Below, in pieces: positions 23,268 to 26,394 of a stretch of 26,394 nucleotides of DNA; the first letter of the stretch is position 1, and the number at the start of each line of letters is the position of its first letter. The position numbers and the translations under genes were made by a program. The stretch lies in IMG/VR virus record IMGVR_UViG_3300021365_001482, positions 1 through 26,394 of that record; one strand, 5' to 3'. This DNA is from a virus. The notes under the pieces are model-generated. The model saw nothing but the letters and a program-made list of their open reading frames with translations, was not told the origin of the DNA and did no database searches.

Positions 23268-23276
23268 TATTTATTG
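23268..23276 (-). promoter_or_regulatory. T4-type late promoter-like element (CAATAAATA)
   Basis: CAATAAATA on the minus strand overlaps the stop codon of the large upstream gene (TAA at 23271-23273) and lies about 22 nt before ATG 23246. It would serve the 203-aa protein and the two following fibre genes, which have no promoter of their own. Confidence 0.5.
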
Positions 23277-26200
23277 CGGCACAGCCACTTCTTTTTGACG
23301 TATGAATCTTGCAATGTCATTTTCCGTCTGACTTAGTGGATCTGTTCCTGTTTGCCATATTTTACCTTGTTTTCTTACCAGCAAAATTTGGGCATTTTCG
23401 ACTGGCGTGCTAGTGAAAGTGATCACAGCAGTCGTTCCTGTCACACTGAATTCTGCAGGCACTGTGCTATCTGCTTCTGGACTATCTTGTCCTAAAGTAG
23501 GATCATACACACTAATACTGTTTTTTCTCATTCTCTTACCACCTACAAACAGTTCAAATTCATTGACTGATTTTGGTGTAAACCCTATATTAAGAGTATT
23601 GTTCACCACATCTGCACCTGTGTAAGTTTCAGATATGAAAGAATCTTTATATGGAACATTTTGGAACGCACTTTGATCGTAAACATCAGTGTTGGCATGA
23701 TGTATTTCTGCTATACCAGTACCAAAGGTTCCGCGTCTTAGTTGTTGTAACTTGTTGCCATCCTTTTTGTAATATTCAATTCGTTCATTGTCTATAAAAA
23801 TAATACCTGGTTGTTGTGAAGCAACACTAGGTTCTGTTATTCCAGTAGCATCAATCAACTCAATTTCTTTGTCATTCCATGATAAATTTTGTGCCAATGT
23901 GTATTGTTTGTCATCGCCAATACGTTTGAAATGAGTTCTGTTCATAATGTCTTTGAATTGTCTATATGCAAATTTACCAACAAAACTTGGAGCAGTGAAA
24001 TGAATCACATCTATTTCATCATTTTGCGATAATGTTCTATTAATTTTCAAATACATTTGGTTGTTGGAAACTGTGTAGTCCACACTTGGTGCTAGCCATT
24101 CACCATTTACGCATACCCAAACATATTGAGCATCAACTGCCGGACGATTTAATTTTACAATACCATTTGTCAATTGATTGTATTGGAAATAATCTTCTGT
24201 GTTGACTGTGATTGTTAATTTTTCCACAACATCATATTGTGTTCTATCTATATCTTGTACATCATGTTTGCTGAATTGATATATTGTAACTGTGCTTGAT
24301 TGAGCTGGAGCAGTTGTAAATGTTATCAATCCACTATCGTTTACACTGTACTCGCCATTTTCAATATACACATCAACTGTGTCGCCTACTTGACCTATTC
24401 CTGTGCTTAATGTAATACTTGAATTTCCAGGGTTCCATCTGTATTCAGCAGATGTTAATTCTATTTTGTTAATGTATGCTCTTACATCCGTGGCATTGAT
24501 TGTGCCTGGTAACACTTGCCAATTTTCAAATTCATATTCTCTTAATGTGCTTACAGTGAATCTTCTGTGGAATCCACTTCTTAGAACATCATTGTTTACT
24601 TTTACAATCACATTGTTTGTGAAAGGTGTTTGTGTGAAAGGAGTTTGATTCATTTGGTAAGATACTGTACTTCCATCTCCTGTAAATGTGTCTTGAGTAA
24701 CTTCACTGAACGACTGCGAAGCACTTTCATACACCACAATGTTTATGAAACTGTCTGATGCAGGAGCATTGTTGAATCTAATTGCCACTCTGTTAGGAAC
24801 AGCATAAGAAGAATCTGTTTCAATCACAGAATAAGTTGCGTCTTGTCCGTCTACTTTCACAAAGGTTTGTATGTTGCCTGCTTTGAATTTCGCTCTTGTT
24901 ACGTATTCAACTGTGCTTCCGTCTCCTGTAAATGTATCAACATCTAATATAGACTCTCCATTGTTGCCCATGGTAATAAAGTTAATCTTGTCGCCAACTG
25001 CTGGTGCTTGATCCAAATCAATGTGTTTATCTTGATAGTTCACTGTGAATTGATTTGTGTTGTATAAAATATTGTTTATGCTTAAGAATATTGCTGTGTT
25101 GCTTTGTGGTGAATCCACAAAACCAAATTCTGTTGTTGTGCCATCTCCAACATAATTGTAACTGTTAATTTTACTTCCTGAATTTTGTCCTCTGTCATAC
25201 ACTTGAATGTCTAAAGTATCTAAAACTTGTCCTGGAACAAATTCTTCTGGTCCTTTTGCAGTTGTTTCTGTAACAAAACCGTCACCGTCAACATTTATAT
25301 CTTCTGCATTTATACCTTGTGCAGTTGAATATGTTAAGTCTCCGCCTTTTACTAAAGTGTCCACAATGTTTGGATCTGGTAAAAATGATCCATCACTTGT
25401 GGATTTTCTAACAATGATTATATCACCGTCATCAGTTTCTAACATACTGATATCAACTGTTTTTGTAGATCCATCACCTTGTAATGAATTCATTTGTGCT
25501 AAAATATTTGTAGGATTACCGGCATCAAATGCAGGATCATCCACTCTTTTTCCATTTTGATAAATGTGATATTCAATGCCAGACACCAACGTGTTTGCAA
25601 GATTTAATGTTAATGTACTGCCGTCTAAATAGAATACTTCATCTTCATAACTTTCGTCAAACGTATCCCACTCACTTTCCATGAAAGGTTCATTGCCCCA
25701 ACCTGAGTTGTTTTCAAACCCAATACTTCTCACTTCAACTCCACCGTAATCTATACCATCAATTACCTGTGCTAATTCTTTTCCAGGCATTCCTGATGTT
25801 GGTTCATACAATGCGAATCTGTCAGCAGTGTTTAAAATATCTTCATTTATTTTGTAACTGATTGAAATTGTTGATAAATTTGCAGGCGGTAAAGTAAATT
25901 GGATATATCCTGTGTTTCTAACATATGTTTTTGTTTCATCTATTTCATTTGCATATGTGAATTCACTTTTCAATTGTTTTTTGCCTGCCACTAGTATCGA
26001 AATTGTGTTTGTACGCAGATCCATTGGCCATTTTAATTTAAATTTTAATTTACTTGCATTGCCTGTGAATGTTTCAGTTCTTTGTAAACTGGTAATAAAT
26101 GTATCTCCTGTGTTTCTATCAAATTTTATTCCTATGTGTGTCGTTCTCGGTAAACTTTCACCTAACACAGCACTTGCTTTGGCTTGAGTACCTGTCGTTG

Positions 26201-26394
26201 ATCCACTTAATGTTATTGTTGGCGAAGAAATATATCCCGATCCACTGTTTGTTACATTTATTCTATAAACTTTTCCATTTTTAATGTATGCAGTAGCAGT
26301 CGCGCCTGTTCCGCCGCCGCCGGTAATTACCACAGCAGGTGGATTAGTGTATGATGTCCCGCCATTTGCAATGTTAATTGCAGTGATTTTGTAA
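23271..26394 (-). CDS. Very large repeat-containing virion protein (N-terminus outside window)
   Basis: The frame is open from the window edge to the stop at 23271, giving at least 1,040 residues; the apparent GTG start at 26333 is only an internal Val, since 20 more in-frame codons precede it. The visible N-terminal part has two Gly-rich units ('GGTSY...PPAVVITGGGGTGATATA' and 'NSGSGYISSPTITLSGS'). It then carries repeated beta domains marked by GDGST or a variant (near 25475, 25150, 24930 and 24680), each followed by strands such as 'VIVKVN' or 'TFVKVDG'. The C-terminal ~300 residues include 'FKDIMNRTHFKRIGDD' and a 'IIFIDNERIEYY' segment. This is a long tail- or baseplate-associated structural protein, probably trimeric; its exact location is unknown. 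Confidence 0.75.
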   Translation of the reverse strand, partial: YKITAINIANGGTSYTNPPAVVITGGGGTGATATAYIKNGKVYRINVTNSGSGYISSPTITLSGSTTGTQAKASAVLGESLPRTTHIGIKFDRNTGDTFITSLQRTETFTGNASKLKFKLKWPMDLRTNTISILVAGKKQLKSEFTYANEIDETKTYVRNTGYIQFTLPPANLSTISISYKINEDILNTADRFALYEPTSGMPGKELAQVIDGIDYGGVEVRSIGFENNSGWGNEPFMESEWDTFDESYEDEVFYLDGSTLTLNLANTLVSGIEYHIYQNGKRVDDPAFDAGNPTNILAQMNSLQGDGSTKTVDISMLETDDGDIIIVRKSTSDGSFLPDPNIVDTLVKGGDLTYSTAQGINAEDINVDGDGFVTETTAKGPEEFVPGQVLDTLDIQVYDRGQNSGSKINSYNYVGDGTTTEFGFVDSPQSNTAIFLSINNILYNTNQFTVNYQDKHIDLDQAPAVGDKINFITMGNNGESILDVDTFTGDGSTVEYVTRAKFKAGNIQTFVKVDGQDATYSVIETDSSYAVPNRVAIRFNNAPASDSFINIVVYESASQSFSEVTQDTFTGDGSTVSYQMNQTPFTQTPFTNNVIVKVNNDVLRSGFHRRFTVSTLREYEFENWQVLPGTINATDVRAYINKIELTSAEYRWNPGNSSITLSTGIGQVGDTVDVYIENGEYSVNDSGLITFTTAPAQSSTVTIYQFSKHDVQDIDRTQYDVVEKLTITVNTEDYFQYNQLTNGIVKLNRPAVDAQYVWVCVNGEWLAPSVDYTVSNNQMYLKINRTLSQNDEIDVIHFTAPSFVGKFAYRQFKDIMNRTHFKRIGDDKQYTLAQNLSWNDKEIELIDATGITEPSVASQQPGIIFIDNERIEYYKKDGNKLQQLRRGTFGTGIAEIHHANTDVYDQSAFQNVPYKDSFISETYTGADVVNNTLNIGFTPKSVNEFELFVGGKRMRKNSISVYDPTLGQDSPEADSTVPAEFSVTGTTAVITFTSTPVENAQILLVRKQGKIWQTGTDPLSQTENDIARFIRQKEVAVPQ

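Noticed and set aside
26331-26333. GTG at 26333 as the start of the large structural protein
   Set aside because: The frame continues open with similar Gly-rich repeat sequence to the window edge, so the gene starts outside the window.
16003-26394. Many plus-strand open frames opposite the structural genes
   Set aside because: They are antisense shadows with low-complexity Val/Leu/Pro-rich translations, no ribosome-binding sites and no recognisable domains.
1-26394. tRNA genes, CRISPR arrays, insertion sequences, integrase or attachment sites
   Set aside because: No cloverleaf-like segments, regularly spaced repeats, transposase-like frames or site-specific recombinase motifs were seen; gaps between genes are at most about 60 bp.

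Overview
The window reads as part of a large T4-like marine myovirus genome. It is AT-rich and almost fully coding, with 1-20 nt overlaps between most genes. It carries a block of tail-fibre and other virion proteins of the kind found in cyanophages and SAR11 phages (pelagiphages), including a gp12/gp37-type collar domain. Copies of a T4-type late promoter (NATAAATA) precede structural genes. The phage assignment is well supported by the sequence. A pelagiphage-like or cyanophage-like host range is inferred from style only.

Layout. (a) 15954-26394, minus strand: structural module. In transcription order it holds a >1,040-residue repeat-rich virion protein (start outside the window), a 203-aa virion protein, three fibre-type proteins that share one N-terminal module (676, 735 and 492 aa, the first with a collar domain and HxH site), and a 288-aa virion protein. 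Late-promoter-like elements lie at 23268, 18382 and 16890. (b) 4985-15953, minus strand: one tightly overlapped accessory operon headed by a near-consensus sigma70-type promoter (TTGACT-17-TATAAT). In order: a small DUF4376-like protein, two related GT-A glycosyltransferases, an unknown protein, a second pair of related glycosyltransferases, two radical SAM enzymes, a methyltransferase, an aspartyl/asparaginyl-hydroxylase-like 2OG oxygenase, a two-domain GT-like/methyltransferase-like protein, and two more radical SAM enzymes. (c) 1214-4995, plus strand: an opposing cassette with a QueC-like PP-loop enzyme, an SGNH hydrolase and another pair of radical SAM enzymes. (d) 1-1153, minus strand: a second 2OG oxygenase and a truncated, faintly kinase-like protein.

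The striking part is about 16 kb (1-15953) of small-molecule, peptide or glycan-modifying enzymes beside the fibre genes. It holds six radical SAM enzymes in three adjacent pairs, two 2OG oxygenases, one clear and one probable methyltransferase, four glycosyltransferases, a PP-loop ATPase and an SGNH hydrolase. Two of the radical SAM pairs have the same composition (N-terminal-twitch type followed by a GWxCNxG type) and face each other tail to tail around position 4990. A working inference is that this is a phage-encoded pathway that chemically decorates a virion protein (most likely a fibre) or a cell-surface glycan. No substrate or classic RiPP precursor can be identified here. No tRNA, CRISPR array, insertion sequence, integrase or convincing intrinsic terminator was seen, and no stretch over 300 bases lacks a gene.
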